In this document: positions 8,126 to 16,285 of the stretch, one piece after another
Numbering within the stretch: the first letter of the stretch is position 1
How the letters are laid out: each line of letters begins with the position of its first letter
Source: Nocardioides mangrovi
Lineage (GTDB): Bacteria; Actinomycetota; Actinomycetes; Propionibacteriales; Nocardioidaceae
Length of the DNA: 64,000 nt
Direction of reading: 5' to 3'
Assembly (NCBI RefSeq): GCF_020073815.1
Contig: NZ_JAIQZJ010000001.1
Span: forward strand, 434,001-498,000
Made by a program: the position numbers and the translations under genes
Notes under the pieces: generated by a model
Database searches by the model: none
The model's input: the letters and a program-made list of their open reading frames with translations, nothing else
What the model was told of the DNA's origin: nothing

Positions 8126-8821
8126 TCAGCCGGTCAGCCCCAGGTCGGCGGCGAGCTGGCCGGTGACCTGGGCGAAGTGGGCGTCGTAGTCGAGGACGCC
8201 GCGGTGCATGTGGCCGAAGAGCTCGAGGCTGAGGTGGCCGAAGACGCATGCCCAGGCCATCAGCCAGCGGAGCATGCGCTCGTCCTCGACGGGGCTCGGG
8301 ATGGCGTCGCGGACGGGGCCGAGGGCGGTGCGTTCCTTGGTGCTGAGCCGGTTGGTGGGCGCGCCGAGGACGTGCTGGGCGAGCTCGGACTCGGCGACCA
8401 GTGAGAGGAGGGCCCCGGTGATGCGGCTGGCGGCGGGGACGGTGTCGTCGGGGGCGACGTAGCCGGGGACGGGGGAGCCGTAGAGGAGGGCGTACTCGTG
8501 GGGGTTCGCGAGCGCCCAGGTGCGGATCGCGTTGGCCCAGGCGAGGAACCGTTTGTCGAGGTCGGTACGACGCTTGACGTGCGCGTCGGCGGCCTCGACG
8601 GCGGCGCCGAGCTCGTCGTACGCCTCGACGATGAGGGCGGTGAGGAGCTCGTCGCGGCTGGGGAAGTAGCGGTAGACCGCGGAGGAGACCATGCCGACGT
8701 CGCGGGCGATCTGGCGCACGGAGAGGGCGGCGGGGCCGACCTCGGCGAGCTGGGCGCGGGCGCGGTCGAGGATCGCGCGGGTCTGCTCGGCGCGGTTCTC
8801 GGCTCGGGTCTTCGGGGCCAT
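8126..8821 (-). CDS. TetR/AcrR family transcriptional regulator
   Basis: The N-terminal helix-turn-helix (about residues 12-60, containing ALSVRQIARDVGMVSSAVYRYFPSR) is a standard TetR DNA-binding domain. The C-terminal ligand domain, about 150 residues, resembles the TetR_C_33/WHG type. I use the ATG at 8819-8821 (MAPKTRAENR); six further codons upstream are open but add nothing conserved. It is divergent from the epimerase gene at 8930, with two near-identical palindromes between them, so it most likely represses both. The ligand is unknown. It marks the return to high-GC core sequence. Confidence 0.9.
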   Translation of the reverse strand: MAPKTRAENRAEQTRAILDRARAQLAEVGPAALSVRQIARDVGMVSSAVYRYFPSRDELLTALIVEAYDELGAAVEAADAHVKRRTDLDKRFLAWANAIRTWALANPHEYALLYGSPVPGYVAPDDTVPAASRITGALLSLVAESELAQHVLGAPTNRLSTKERTALGPVRDAIPSPVEDERMLRWLMAWACVFGHLSLELFGHMHRGVLDYDAHFAQVTGQLAADLGLTG

Positions 8822-8842
8822 GGGGACATGCTCGCACATTTC

Positions 8843-8908
8843 GAGAGCAGTGCTCTTGTTTTCGTGGTCGGCGTGTGTCAGTCTGGAGAAACAGAGAGCG
8901 GTGCTCTC
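8843..8908. promoter_or_regulatory. Two TetR operator palindromes
   Basis: GAGAGCAGTGCTCTT (8843-8857) and GAGAGCGGTGCTCTC (8894-8908) are near-perfect 15-bp inverted repeats with the same core, GAGAGCRGTGCTCTY, set 51 bp apart between the divergent TetR and epimerase genes. Position and symmetry make them probable binding sites for the TetR protein. Confidence 0.82.
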
Positions 8909-8929
8909 GTTTCTACCTCAGGAGGAACC

Positions 8930-9928
8930 ATGTCCCAGCTCCACCGCCAGCTCCACGTCGTCGTCGGCGCCGGCCCCGTCGGCCGCGCCACCGCCCTCGA
9001 GCTCGTCGGGGCGGGCCACGAGGTGCTCCTCGTCAGCCGTTCGGGTGCGGGTCCCGAGATCGCCGGCGTACGCCGGGAGGCCGCCGACGCCGCCGACGCC
9101 GACCGGCTCACCGAGCTCACGACCGGCGCGACGGCGCTCTACAACTGCGTGAACCCGACCGACTACACGGTGTGGCCGACCTTCTGGCCGCCGGTGGCGG
9201 AGGCGTTCCTGGTCGCGGCCGAGCGCACGGGTGCGGTGCTGGTGACGGCGTCCTGCCTCTACGGCTACGGCCCGGTCGACGGGCCGATGACCGAGGGCCT
9301 GCCGGACGCCGCGACCGGCAAGAAGGCCCGGATCCGCGCCGGGATGTGGGCTGAGGCCAAGGCCCGGCACGAGGCCGGGCGGATCCGCGCGGTCGAGGTG
9401 CGCGGCTCGGACTACATGGGCCCGTGGGTCTCGCCGTCGGCCGGCCACGTCGCCCGGGTCACCGAGGCCGCGCTGGCCGGCAAGACGGTGCGGGTGATGG
9501 GCCGCCCCGACGTACCGCACTCCTTCACCGACGTGCGCGACATGGGCCGGGCGCTCGCCGCCGTGGCCGCCGCGCCGCAGACCTGGGGCCGGGTCTGGCA
9601 CGCCCCGACCAACGCGCCGGTCACCCAGGCGCAGGCCATCGCCGACGTCTGCCGCGCGGCGGGCAAGGAGCCGGTCAAGGTGAAGGGCTTCCCGAAGGAG
9701 ACGCTGGCGATCAGCGGGCTCTTCGTGCCGGTCATGCGGGAGCTGCGGGAGACGGAGTACCAGTTCGCCGCGCCGTACGTGCTCGACTCGAGCGCCATCG
9801 AGCGCGAGCTCGGGCTCACGCCGACGCCGTGGGCCGAGGTGTGCCGGGCGAGCGCGTACGGCGACGCTGCGGCCGGACCCGGTCAGGCCGCGACGGTCGT
9901 CAGCCCGCTGCGCACCAGGTCGGCGTAG
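8930..9928 (+). CDS. NAD-dependent epimerase/dehydratase-like (extended SDR) protein
   Basis: A 332-residue product begins MSQLHRQLHVVVGAGPVG, a Rossmann fold glycine motif (GAGPVG). A Y-x-Y motif appears in LYGYGPVDGPMTE, and HSFTDVRDMGRAL is the characteristic segment of extended short-chain dehydrogenase/epimerases. A conventional YxxxK was not located, so catalysis is uncertain. The start is fixed by AGGAGGAACC just before the ATG. It is divergent from the TetR gene with the operator pair between them, as in many TetR-controlled oxidoreductases. Its 3' end overlaps the convergent ABC transporter gene by 46 bases. Confidence 0.85.
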   Translation: MSQLHRQLHVVVGAGPVGRATALELVGAGHEVLLVSRSGAGPEIAGVRREAADAADADRLTELTTGATALYNCVNPTDYTVWPTFWPPVAEAFLVAAERTGAVLVTASCLYGYGPVDGPMTEGLPDAATGKKARIRAGMWAEAKARHEAGRIRAVEVRGSDYMGPWVSPSAGHVARVTEAALAGKTVRVMGRPDVPHSFTDVRDMGRALAAVAAAPQTWGRVWHAPTNAPVTQAQAIADVCRAAGKEPVKVKGFPKETLAISGLFVPVMRELRETEYQFAAPYVLDSSAIERELGLTPTPWAEVCRASAYGDAAAGPGQAATVVSPLRTRSA

Positions 9929-11682
9929 CGCCCGTTGCGGAGCAGCAGCTCCTCGTGGGTGCCGAGCTCGACGACGCGACCCTCGGCGAGCACCGCGATC
10001 TGGTCGGCGTTGCGGACCGTCGAGAGGCGGTGGGCGATGGTGATCGTCGTCCGGCCGGCGGCCAGCTCGTCGAGGGCGGCCTGCACGTCGCGCTCGGTCT
10101 CGTTGTCGAGCGCGCTGGTGGCCTCGTCGAGCACCAGGATCCGCGGGTTGCGCAGCAGCGTGCGGGCGATCGCCAGCCGCTGCTTCTCGCCGCCGGAGAA
10201 GCGGTGGCCGCGCGAGCCGACCATGGTGTCGTAGCCCTCGGGCAGCGCCGCGATCACGTCGTGGATCCGGGCGGCCCGGGCGGCGGTCTCGATCTCGGCG
10301 TCGGTGGCGTCGGGCTTCGCGTGCCGCAGGTTGTCGCGCACCGAGGCGTGCAGCAGGTAGGTCTCCTGGGTGACCACGCCGACGGCGGCGGCCAGGTCGC
10401 CGAGCGCCAGGTCGCGTACGTCGACGCCGTCGATCCGGACCGCGCCCGCGGTCGGGTCGTGGAGCCGGGCGACCAGCGAGGCGAGCGTGGTCTTGCCGCT
10501 GCCGGTCTCGCCGACCAGGGCCAGCGACCCGCCGGCCGGGACGGTCAGGTCGATGTCGTGCAGCACGAGGGTGTCGCCGTACCCGAAGTCGACGTGGTCG
10601 AGGCGCACCTCGCCGCGGACGTGGTCGAGGCGGACCGGGTCGGCGGGGTCGTCGATCTCGACGGGGAGGTCCTGGAACTCGAAGATCCGGCTGAAGAGCG
10701 CCAGCGACGCGGTGACGTCGGCCTGGACGCCGAGCAGGCCCATGAGCGGGCGGAAGAGGGTGCTCTGCAGGGCGACGAAGGCGACCAGGGTGCCGATCGT
10801 CATCCCGTTGGACGTGGCGGGGAGGCCGGCGGCGAGGTAGAGGGCGGCGGGTACGGCGGCGAAGACGATGTTCATGGTCGCCATCAGCCAGCGGCCGGCG
10901 AGCTGGGAGCGGACCTCCAGGTCGACCAGGTCGGCCGAGGTCTGCTCGAAGCGGCGGGCCAGCGTGGGGGCGGCGCCGAGGGTCTTGGTGAGCTGGATGC
11001 CGCTGATCGAGAGGCCCTCCTCGACCTGCACGTGCAGGTCGGCGAGCTTGGCCTGGCGGGCCGCGGTCACGGCGTACCGGAGCCGCGCGACCTTGCGGGT
11101 CAGCAGCACGGCCGGGGGGAGGACGACGAGCGTGATGAGCGCGAGCTGCCAGCTCAGCGCCACCATCGCGATGACGGTGCCGACGACGGTGGTCAGGTTG
11201 GAGGCGATCGAGGTCGCCGTCGAGGTGACCACCGACTGCATGCTGCCGATGTCGTTGACCACGCGGGACTGGATCTCGCCGCCGCGGGTGCGGGTGAAGA
11301 AGCCGACCGACTGGCGCTGCAGGTGGCCGAAGAGGTCGGAGCGCAGGCGGTGCATGACGCGCTGGCCGATGGTCGTGGACTGCCACGACTGGAAGACGCC
11401 GAGCGCGGACGTCGCCACGGCGATGCCGACCATGAGCAGCACGCAGGTGACGAGCAGGCCGACGTCCTGCTGGGGGATCGCGACGTCGATGACGTGCTTG
11501 ACCAGGAACGGCTGGGCCAGCGCGATCACCGAGCTGGCGGTGATCAGGGCGACGACGAGGAGGAGACGGGCGCGGTGCGGCGCGAAGAGGCGGCCGATCC
11601 GGCGCAGGGAGACGGGGGCGTCGGCGAGCTGGGCCCTGTCGGCCGCTCGCTTCTCGGGGTTGGGGTTCGTGGGCCTCGGCAT
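9883..11682 (-). CDS. ABC exporter, fused permease and ATPase (MsbA/MDR type)
   Basis: This 599-residue half-transporter has an N-terminal six-helix membrane domain (about residues 35-330) and a C-terminal nucleotide-binding domain. Walker A is GETGSGKT at 391-398, the signature is FSGGEKQRLAIAR from 495, and Walker B is ILVLDE at 515-520. It should work as a homodimer or with another half to export lipids or drugs. It is divergent from a MarR gene with a perfect palindrome between them, the usual arrangement for a substrate-induced efflux pump. The 3' end overlaps the epimerase gene on the other strand. Confidence 0.93.
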   Translation of the reverse strand: MPRPTNPNPEKRAADRAQLADAPVSLRRIGRLFAPHRARLLLVVALITASSVIALAQPFLVKHVIDVAIPQQDVGLLVTCVLLMVGIAVATSALGVFQSWQSTTIGQRVMHRLRSDLFGHLQRQSVGFFTRTRGGEIQSRVVNDIGSMQSVVTSTATSIASNLTTVVGTVIAMVALSWQLALITLVVLPPAVLLTRKVARLRYAVTAARQAKLADLHVQVEEGLSISGIQLTKTLGAAPTLARRFEQTSADLVDLEVRSQLAGRWLMATMNIVFAAVPAALYLAAGLPATSNGMTIGTLVAFVALQSTLFRPLMGLLGVQADVTASLALFSRIFEFQDLPVEIDDPADPVRLDHVRGEVRLDHVDFGYGDTLVLHDIDLTVPAGGSLALVGETGSGKTTLASLVARLHDPTAGAVRIDGVDVRDLALGDLAAAVGVVTQETYLLHASVRDNLRHAKPDATDAEIETAARAARIHDVIAALPEGYDTMVGSRGHRFSGGEKQRLAIARTLLRNPRILVLDEATSALDNETERDVQAALDELAAGRTTITIAHRLSTVRNADQIAVLAEGRVVELGTHEELLLRNGRYADLVRSGLTTVAA

Positions 11683-11719
11683 CGGACCACCCTCTTTCTG
11701 CGCTCGGGGCCGGACAATA

Positions 11720-11734
11720 GTGAGGTTACCTCAC
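11720..11734. promoter_or_regulatory. MarR operator palindrome
   Basis: GTGAGGTTACCTCAC is a perfect inverted repeat with 7-bp arms around one base. It lies 38 bases upstream of the ABC exporter start and 36 bases before the MarR start. Such a site between a MarR gene and its divergent transporter is very probably the MarR binding site. Confidence 0.85.
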
Positions 11735-11769
11735 GATGAGGGAACAACACGAATTGCTAGGATGTTCCC

Positions 11770-12231
11770 GTGCACCACCACCTCCCCTCCGCGTCGGGCA
11801 GCGAGCCGGGCAGCGAGTCGACCAGCGAGCTGCTGATGATGGCCGCCCGTTCGATGCGCAGGTCCTTCGGCGAGACGATGGCGGCGTACGACGTGACGCC
11901 GAGCCAGGCCCGCGCCCTGCGGGTCGTGGCGCAGCGCGAGTCGGTGCGGCTCTCCGCGCTCGCCGAGGCGCTGCGGATCGCGCCGCGGTCGGCCACCGAG
12001 GTCGTCGACGCGCTGGAGGAGCGGTCGCTGGTCGCCCGCGAGCCCGACCCCGCGGATCGGCGGGCCACGTGCGTCGTCCCCACCGATGCCGGCGCGCGGC
12101 TGGGGGAGGCGCTCGACGAGGCCCGCCGGCAGGCGACCGAGGAGCGACTGTCGGTGCTCAGTGACGCCGACCGGGCGGAGCTGACCCGGCTGCTGCGGCT
12201 GATCGTGGAGCAGGACCGACCCGGGTCGTGA
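11770..12231 (+). CDS. MarR family transcriptional regulator
   Basis: The 153-residue protein has the winged helix expected for MarR: YDVTPSQARALRVVAQ, then RLSALAEALRIAPRSATEVVDALEERSLVAREPDPADRR, where the last part is the wing. The start is a GTG at 11770. It is divergent from the ABC exporter gene and separated from it by 87 bases holding a perfect palindrome. The likely role is repression of the exporter and of itself, released by a transported compound. Confidence 0.92.
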   Translation: MHHHLPSASGSEPGSESTSELLMMAARSMRRSFGETMAAYDVTPSQARALRVVAQRESVRLSALAEALRIAPRSATEVVDALEERSLVAREPDPADRRATCVVPTDAGARLGEALDEARRQATEERLSVLSDADRAELTRLLRLIVEQDRPGS

Positions 12232-12295
12232 TGAGTTATCGCCGCCCACCCCGTCGTACCTGCGACAGGACGTGATCGAAGGGGAGGATGGCGCG

Positions 12296-13231
12296 ATGAC
12301 CGTGGGCGAGCTGACGGAGGTCGACGAGACGGGCTTCTCGGCCCTGGCGGAGCCGCACCGCCGCGAGCTGCACGTGCACTGCTACCGGATGCTCGGGTCC
12401 TTCGAGGACGCCGAGGACGCGGTGCAGGACACCTTCCTCAGGGCCTGGCGGCGGCGGGAGACCTTCGAGGGGCGCTCGACCTTCCGGGCCTGGCTCTACC
12501 GGATCGCGACCAACGCCTGCCTCGACCTGCTGGCCACGCGGCGGCCGGCGCCGGCGGTCGGCGGCGAGGTGCCGTGGCTGCAGCCCTACCCGGACCGGCT
12601 GCTCGACGAGCCGGAGGCGCTCGCCGTCGCGCGGGAGACGATCGAGCTGGCCTACCTCGTCGCCGTGCAGCACCTCGCGCCGCGGCCGCGGGCCGTGCTG
12701 ATCCTGCGTGACGTCGTGGGCTGGCCGGCCAAGGACGTCGCCGAGCTGCTCGGCGACTCGGTCAACTCCGTCAACAGCGCGCTCCAGCGGGCCCGCGCCG
12801 GGTTGCGCGCGCACCTGCCCGCGGAGCGGCAGGACTGGACGGGCGGCGAGGAGGACGCGGAGACGCGGGAGCTGGTACGCCGCTTCACCGACGCGACCGT
12901 GGCCACGGACCTCGACCGGATCGCGACGATGCTGCGCGACGACGTCCGCTTCGCGATGCCGCCGACGCCGGGCCTGCACGTCGGCCGCGACGCCGTCATC
13001 GCGGACTGGCGGGCCGACGGCTTCGAGAGCATCACCGGGCTGCGCGGCGTACCGACGTCGGTGAACCGGCAGCCCGCGATCGGCTTCTACCTGTGGCAGG
13101 AGCGGGAGGGCGCCTGGCTGCCGCTCACCATCGACGTGCTGCGGATCAGCGGGGGAGCGGTCACCGAGGTGACGATCTTCCACGCCGACCGCTTCGCCTC
13201 GCTGGGGCTGCCGGAGCGGCTCAGCGCCTGA
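12296..13231 (+). CDS. ECF sigma factor with SnoaL-like C-terminal domain
   Basis: The 311-residue product has sigma region 2 (CYRMLGSFEDAEDAVQDTFL, residues about 26-45), region 4 (LILRDVVGWPAKDVAELLG, then SVNSALQRARAGL) and a C-terminal tail of about 130 residues with an NTF2/SnoaL-like fold (RFTDATVATDLDRIATMLRDDVRFAMPP). Sigma factors of this SigG/SigX5 (TIGR02960-like) type usually have no adjacent anti-sigma factor and use the tail for self-control. I prefer the ATG at 12296, with GGGGAGG eight bases upstream, over the GTG at 12272. No anti-sigma gene is adjacent. It overlaps the convergent reductase gene by 11 bases. Confidence 0.92.
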   Translation: MTVGELTEVDETGFSALAEPHRRELHVHCYRMLGSFEDAEDAVQDTFLRAWRRRETFEGRSTFRAWLYRIATNACLDLLATRRPAPAVGGEVPWLQPYPDRLLDEPEALAVARETIELAYLVAVQHLAPRPRAVLILRDVVGWPAKDVAELLGDSVNSVNSALQRARAGLRAHLPAERQDWTGGEEDAETRELVRRFTDATVATDLDRIATMLRDDVRFAMPPTPGLHVGRDAVIADWRADGFESITGLRGVPTSVNRQPAIGFYLWQEREGAWLPLTIDVLRISGGAVTEVTIFHADRFASLGLPERLSA

Positions 13232-13814
13232 CCGGGTAGCGCAGGTGCAGCACCCGGTCGCCCTGGATGACGGTGGTCGGGTCGCCGAGCAGGTGCTGGC
13301 CGTCGAGGCCGCCGAAGTAGCGCTTGCCGGAGCCGAAGACGACCGGCACGACGTCCATCGCGACCTCGTCGACCAGGCCGAGGGCGAGCGCCTGGGCGCC
13401 GGCCTCGCCGGCGCAGATCGCGACGACTCGGTCCCCCGCGCGGCGCTTGGCCTCCTGGACGGCGGCGGTGACGTCGTCGAAGAACGGTACGTCGGCCTCG
13501 GGGTGCCACCCGTCCGGCTTCGGCCGGTGGGAGACGACGATCAGGTGGTCGCCGGCGGGCGGGTCGGCCTCCCAGCCGTTGGTGAGGTCGAAGAGGTGGC
13601 GACCCTGGATGGTCGCGCCGATGCTCGCCCACATCTCGCGGACGTAGCCGACCGACTCGCGGCCGACCCGGAACGGCGCGTGCCGGCCCTCGGGCCCCTC
13701 GACGATCGGGGTGTCGCCGTTGAAGTACCAGTCGAAGAGCGGGCCGACCTCGTCGTGCTCGTCGGCGATGAAGCCGTCGACCGAGACCACCGCGTGCATC
13801 ATCACCGTTGCCAT
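13221..13814 (-). CDS. Dihydrofolate reductase / RibD C-terminal domain family protein
   Basis: The 197-residue protein begins MATVMMHAVVSVDGFIADEHD, the typical first strand and loop of the DHFR/RibD-C fold, and contains TIQGRHLFDLTNGW and LVDEVAMDVVPVVFGSGKRYF, which are standard for this family. Members bind NADPH; most in actinobacteria have no proven substrate, so it should not be called FolA. It is convergent with the ECF sigma gene, whose 3' end it overlaps, and divergent from the SRPBCC gene. Confidence 0.87.
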   Translation of the reverse strand: MATVMMHAVVSVDGFIADEHDEVGPLFDWYFNGDTPIVEGPEGRHAPFRVGRESVGYVREMWASIGATIQGRHLFDLTNGWEADPPAGDHLIVVSHRPKPDGWHPEADVPFFDDVTAAVQEAKRRAGDRVVAICAGEAGAQALALGLVDEVAMDVVPVVFGSGKRYFGGLDGQHLLGDPTTVIQGDRVLHLRYPVRR

Positions 13815-13882
13815 GACGGTGTCGACCGGGTGCGCTTCGGCGATTCATCGGCGTACGACGGCCGCGGTGCTTCGATGGGCCC

Positions 13883-14341
13883 ATGACCGATGACGAGCAG
13901 ACCCCACGCGTCGCGACCGCGACGCGTGCGATCGCGGCGCCCGCGGAGGCCCTCTTCGAGCTGATCGCCGACCCGAGCGAGCAACCCCGGTGGGACGGCA
14001 ACGACAACCTGGCCGAGGCGGCCCCCGGCCAGCGGGTCCGGGCGGTCGGGGACGTCTTCGTGATGACCACGTCCAAGGGCAACGTGCGCGAGAACCACGT
14101 CGTGGAGTTCGAGGAGGGACGCCGGATCGCATGGCGGCCGGCCGAGCCCGGCGCGGAGCCCCCCGGCCACCTGTGGCGCTGGGAGCTCTCGCCGCTGGGG
14201 CCGGACGCGACGGAGGTGACGCACACCTACGACTGGACCGAGCTCCGCGACGAGCAGCGCCTGCCCCGGGCGCGGGCGACGACCGCCGACCGGCTGATGG
14301 CCTCGATGGACCGGCTCGCCGAGCTCGCCGAGCAGGGCTGA
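13883..14341 (+). CDS. SRPBCC (START/Bet v1-like) family protein
   Basis: This 152-residue protein has ATATRAIAAPAEALFELIADPSEQPRWDG at its N-terminus, the first strand and helices of a polyketide-cyclase/START-type fold, and ends in an amphipathic helix (DRLMASMDRLAELAEQG). These proteins bind hydrophobic ligands in a central cavity; the ligand is not predictable. It is 12 bases upstream of coaE and may be cotranscribed with it. Confidence 0.87.
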   Translation: MTDDEQTPRVATATRAIAAPAEALFELIADPSEQPRWDGNDNLAEAAPGQRVRAVGDVFVMTTSKGNVRENHVVEFEEGRRIAWRPAEPGAEPPGHLWRWELSPLGPDATEVTHTYDWTELRDEQRLPRARATTADRLMASMDRLAELAEQG

Positions 14342-14353
14342 CAGGATGGCCGC

Positions 14354-14938
14354 ATGCGAGTGGGACTGACCGGCGGCATCGCGTCCGGCAAGAGCACGGT
14401 ATCGGCGATCCTGTCCGAGCTGGGGGCCGTCATCATCGACGGCGACAAGCTCGCCCGGGAGGTCGTCGAGCGTGGCACGCCGGGCCTGGAGCAGGTCGTC
14501 GAGGCCTTCGGACCCGAGATCCTCACCGCCGACGGGGACATGGACCGCGCGAAGGTCGGCCAGATCGTCTTCAACGACGAGGCCAAGCGGAAGCTGCTCG
14601 AGTCGATCGTGCACCCGCTGGTCTTCGAGCGGTACGCCGAGCTGGAGGCGTCCGCCCCGGCCGACGGGCTGGTCGTGCACGACATCCCGCTGCTGGCGGA
14701 GTCGGGCCGCGCCGACGGCTTCGACGCGGTGATCGTCGTCGAGACGCCCGCCGAGGTGCAGGTCGAGCGGATGCTCCGCGACCGCGGCTGGACGCGCGCC
14801 GACGCCGAGTCCCGGATCAACGCCCAGGCCAGCCCCGAGCAGCGGCGCGCGATCGCGACCCACCTGATCGTGAACACCGGCACCCGCGAGGAGCTCCGGG
14901 CGCGGGTGGAGGAGGTCTACGCCGAGCTGGTTGGCTGA
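14354..14938 (+). CDS. coaE: Dephospho-CoA kinase
   Basis: CoaE phosphorylates the 3'-hydroxyl of dephospho-CoA, the last step of coenzyme A synthesis in the cytoplasm. The 194-residue protein begins MRVGLTGGIASGKSTV with a P-loop at about residues 7-14, followed by IDGDKLAREVVERG (the substrate Asp region) and HDIPLLAE, all classic CoaE motifs. Some mycobacterial CoaE proteins carry an extra C-terminal domain; this one ends at the core domain. It probably forms one transcript with the SRPBCC gene, and two strong hairpins follow. Confidence 0.96.
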   Translation: MRVGLTGGIASGKSTVSAILSELGAVIIDGDKLAREVVERGTPGLEQVVEAFGPEILTADGDMDRAKVGQIVFNDEAKRKLLESIVHPLVFERYAELEASAPADGLVVHDIPLLAESGRADGFDAVIVVETPAEVQVERMLRDRGWTRADAESRINAQASPEQRRAIATHLIVNTGTREELRARVEEVYAELVG

Positions 14939-14977
14939 TGTGGGCCGACCGGCGGGAGCGTCGCGAGTGCCCGCCGA

Positions 14978-15049
14978 ATGTAACGCGGAGTTATGGGGTC
15001 TTCCGCCCCGGCATAACGCATCGGAAGACGCCATAACTCCGCGTTACAT
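14978..15049. repeat. 72-bp palindromic element with 28-bp arms
   Basis: The arm at 14978-15005 begins ATGTAACGCGGAGTTATG and pairs with 15022-15049 over 28 bases with a single mismatch. The 16-base loop (15006-15021) contains another ATAACGC. It lies between coaE and the convergent sigma gene. It has no T tract and its arms are far less GC-rich than the surroundings, so it looks more like a dispersed palindromic repeat than a simple terminator. Its copy number cannot be judged from one window. Confidence 0.85.
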
Positions 15050-15070
15050 GCATGCCCACCCCGAAATGGT

Positions 15071-15105
15071 CTCGACCCGCTCGCTGAGGGGGCGAGCGGG
15101 TCGAG
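15071..15105. terminator. Hairpin with perfect 14-bp stem
   Basis: CTCGACCCGCTCGC at 15071-15084 pairs perfectly with 15092-15105 around a 7-base loop. It lies 36 bases beyond the 3' end of the minus-strand sigma factor gene and also downstream of coaE, so it can serve as a bidirectional terminator. Confidence 0.78.
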
Positions 15106-15141
15106 CGGTCCGGAAGGGGACGCGGGTCGATCAGGGGTGGA

Positions 15142-16110
15142 TCAGGCGGCGAGGTCCGGGTCGCCGAGACGGCGGAGCTTCTGCAGGGCCTCGCGCTCGA
15201 GCTGGCGGACCCGCTCGGCGGAGATGCCGTGCTTGAGGCCGATGTCGGCGAGCTTGTGCTGCCGGCCGTCGACCAGTCCGTAGCGGGAGCGGATGATGTC
15301 CGCGGCCCGGTCGTCGAGCTGGCCGACGAGGGCGTTGAGCCGCTCGCGGGACTCGACGTCGAGGACCGTGAGGTCCGGGCCCGGCGAGGTCTCCTGGGCC
15401 ATCAGGTCACCCAGCGAGGTGTCGCCGTCCTCGTCGATCGGCGAGTCCAGGCTGACGTGCTCGCGGCCCCAGGCCATCAGGTCGAGGACCCGGTCGAGGT
15501 CCATGCCGAGCTCGGCCGCGATCTCCTGCGGCTCCGGGTCACGACCCAGCTGCCGCTCGAGGGTACGGCGGGCGCCGCCGACCTGGTTGAGCTCCTCCAC
15601 GACGTGCACGGGCAGCCGGACGACGCGCGCCTGCTGGGCGATGCCGCGGGTGATCGCCTGCCGCACCCACCACGTGGCGTACGTCGAGAACTTGTAGCCC
15701 TTGGTGTAGTCGAACTTCTCGACCGCACGGATCAGGCCGGTGTTGCCCTCCTGGATCAGGTCCAGCATCGGCATCTGCGCCCGGCCGTACTTGCGCGCGA
15801 TCGAGACGACCAGGCGCAGGTTGGCGGTGATGAACGTGTCGACGGCCTTGCGGCCCTCCTCGGCGAGCCACTCGAGCTCCTCCTCCGAGGCGTAGAGCGG
15901 CGCGCCGCCCTTCTTGCGGCCGACGCGGCCCTCGGCGAGCAGGGCCTCGGCCATCAGGCCGGCCTCGATCGTCTTCGAGAGCTCCACCTCGGCGGCGGCG
16001 TCGAGCAGCGGGTTGCGGGCGATCTCGTCCAGGTACAGGCCGACGCTGTCGCGGCCCTCGATCTCCCGGGTCCCGGTCGGAACCGGACGAGCTGCGGTAC
16101 GTGTAGCCAT
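15142..16110 (-). CDS. Sigma-70 family RNA polymerase sigma factor (principal-like, SigB/HrdB type)
   Basis: The 322-residue protein has region 1.2 (DSVGLYLDEIARNPLLDAAAEVEL), region 2 (NLRLVVSIARKYGR, LDLIQEGNTGLIRAVEKFDY, FSTYATWWVRQAITRGI), region 3, and region 4 (RYGLVDGRQHKLADIGLKHGISAERVRQLEREALQKLR). It lacks the long N-terminal region 1.1 of RpoD, so it is more like SigB/HrdD-type secondary principal sigma factors. The start at 16110 is set by AAGGAGGGCGTC before the ATG; an upstream open extension is not supported. The 175 bases to ptrB presumably hold its promoter. Confidence 0.93.
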   Translation of the reverse strand: MATRTAARPVPTGTREIEGRDSVGLYLDEIARNPLLDAAAEVELSKTIEAGLMAEALLAEGRVGRKKGGAPLYASEEELEWLAEEGRKAVDTFITANLRLVVSIARKYGRAQMPMLDLIQEGNTGLIRAVEKFDYTKGYKFSTYATWWVRQAITRGIAQQARVVRLPVHVVEELNQVGGARRTLERQLGRDPEPQEIAAELGMDLDRVLDLMAWGREHVSLDSPIDEDGDTSLGDLMAQETSPGPDLTVLDVESRERLNALVGQLDDRAADIIRSRYGLVDGRQHKLADIGLKHGISAERVRQLEREALQKLRRLGDPDLAA

Positions 16111-16285
16111 GACGCCCTCCTTCCATCGGTGGACGGCGCCAACCGCGCCCCCACACGTCTTCTCCAACGCCCACGGTGCCCGGTGGATTCCCCGGTCAAT
16201 CACGGGTGTTGTCGTGGTGCCTTCACCTGACTCGACGTGCGAGGGGGCGGCGGAGTTGCGTCGGGGACGTACTCTCAGAAACTTT

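Noticed and set aside
8918..11386. Long minus-strand open frame of 822 codons opposite the epimerase and the ABC gene
   Set aside because: It is Arg/Pro/Ala-rich, has no domains and overlaps real genes on both strands in another frame, a common GC-rich artefact.
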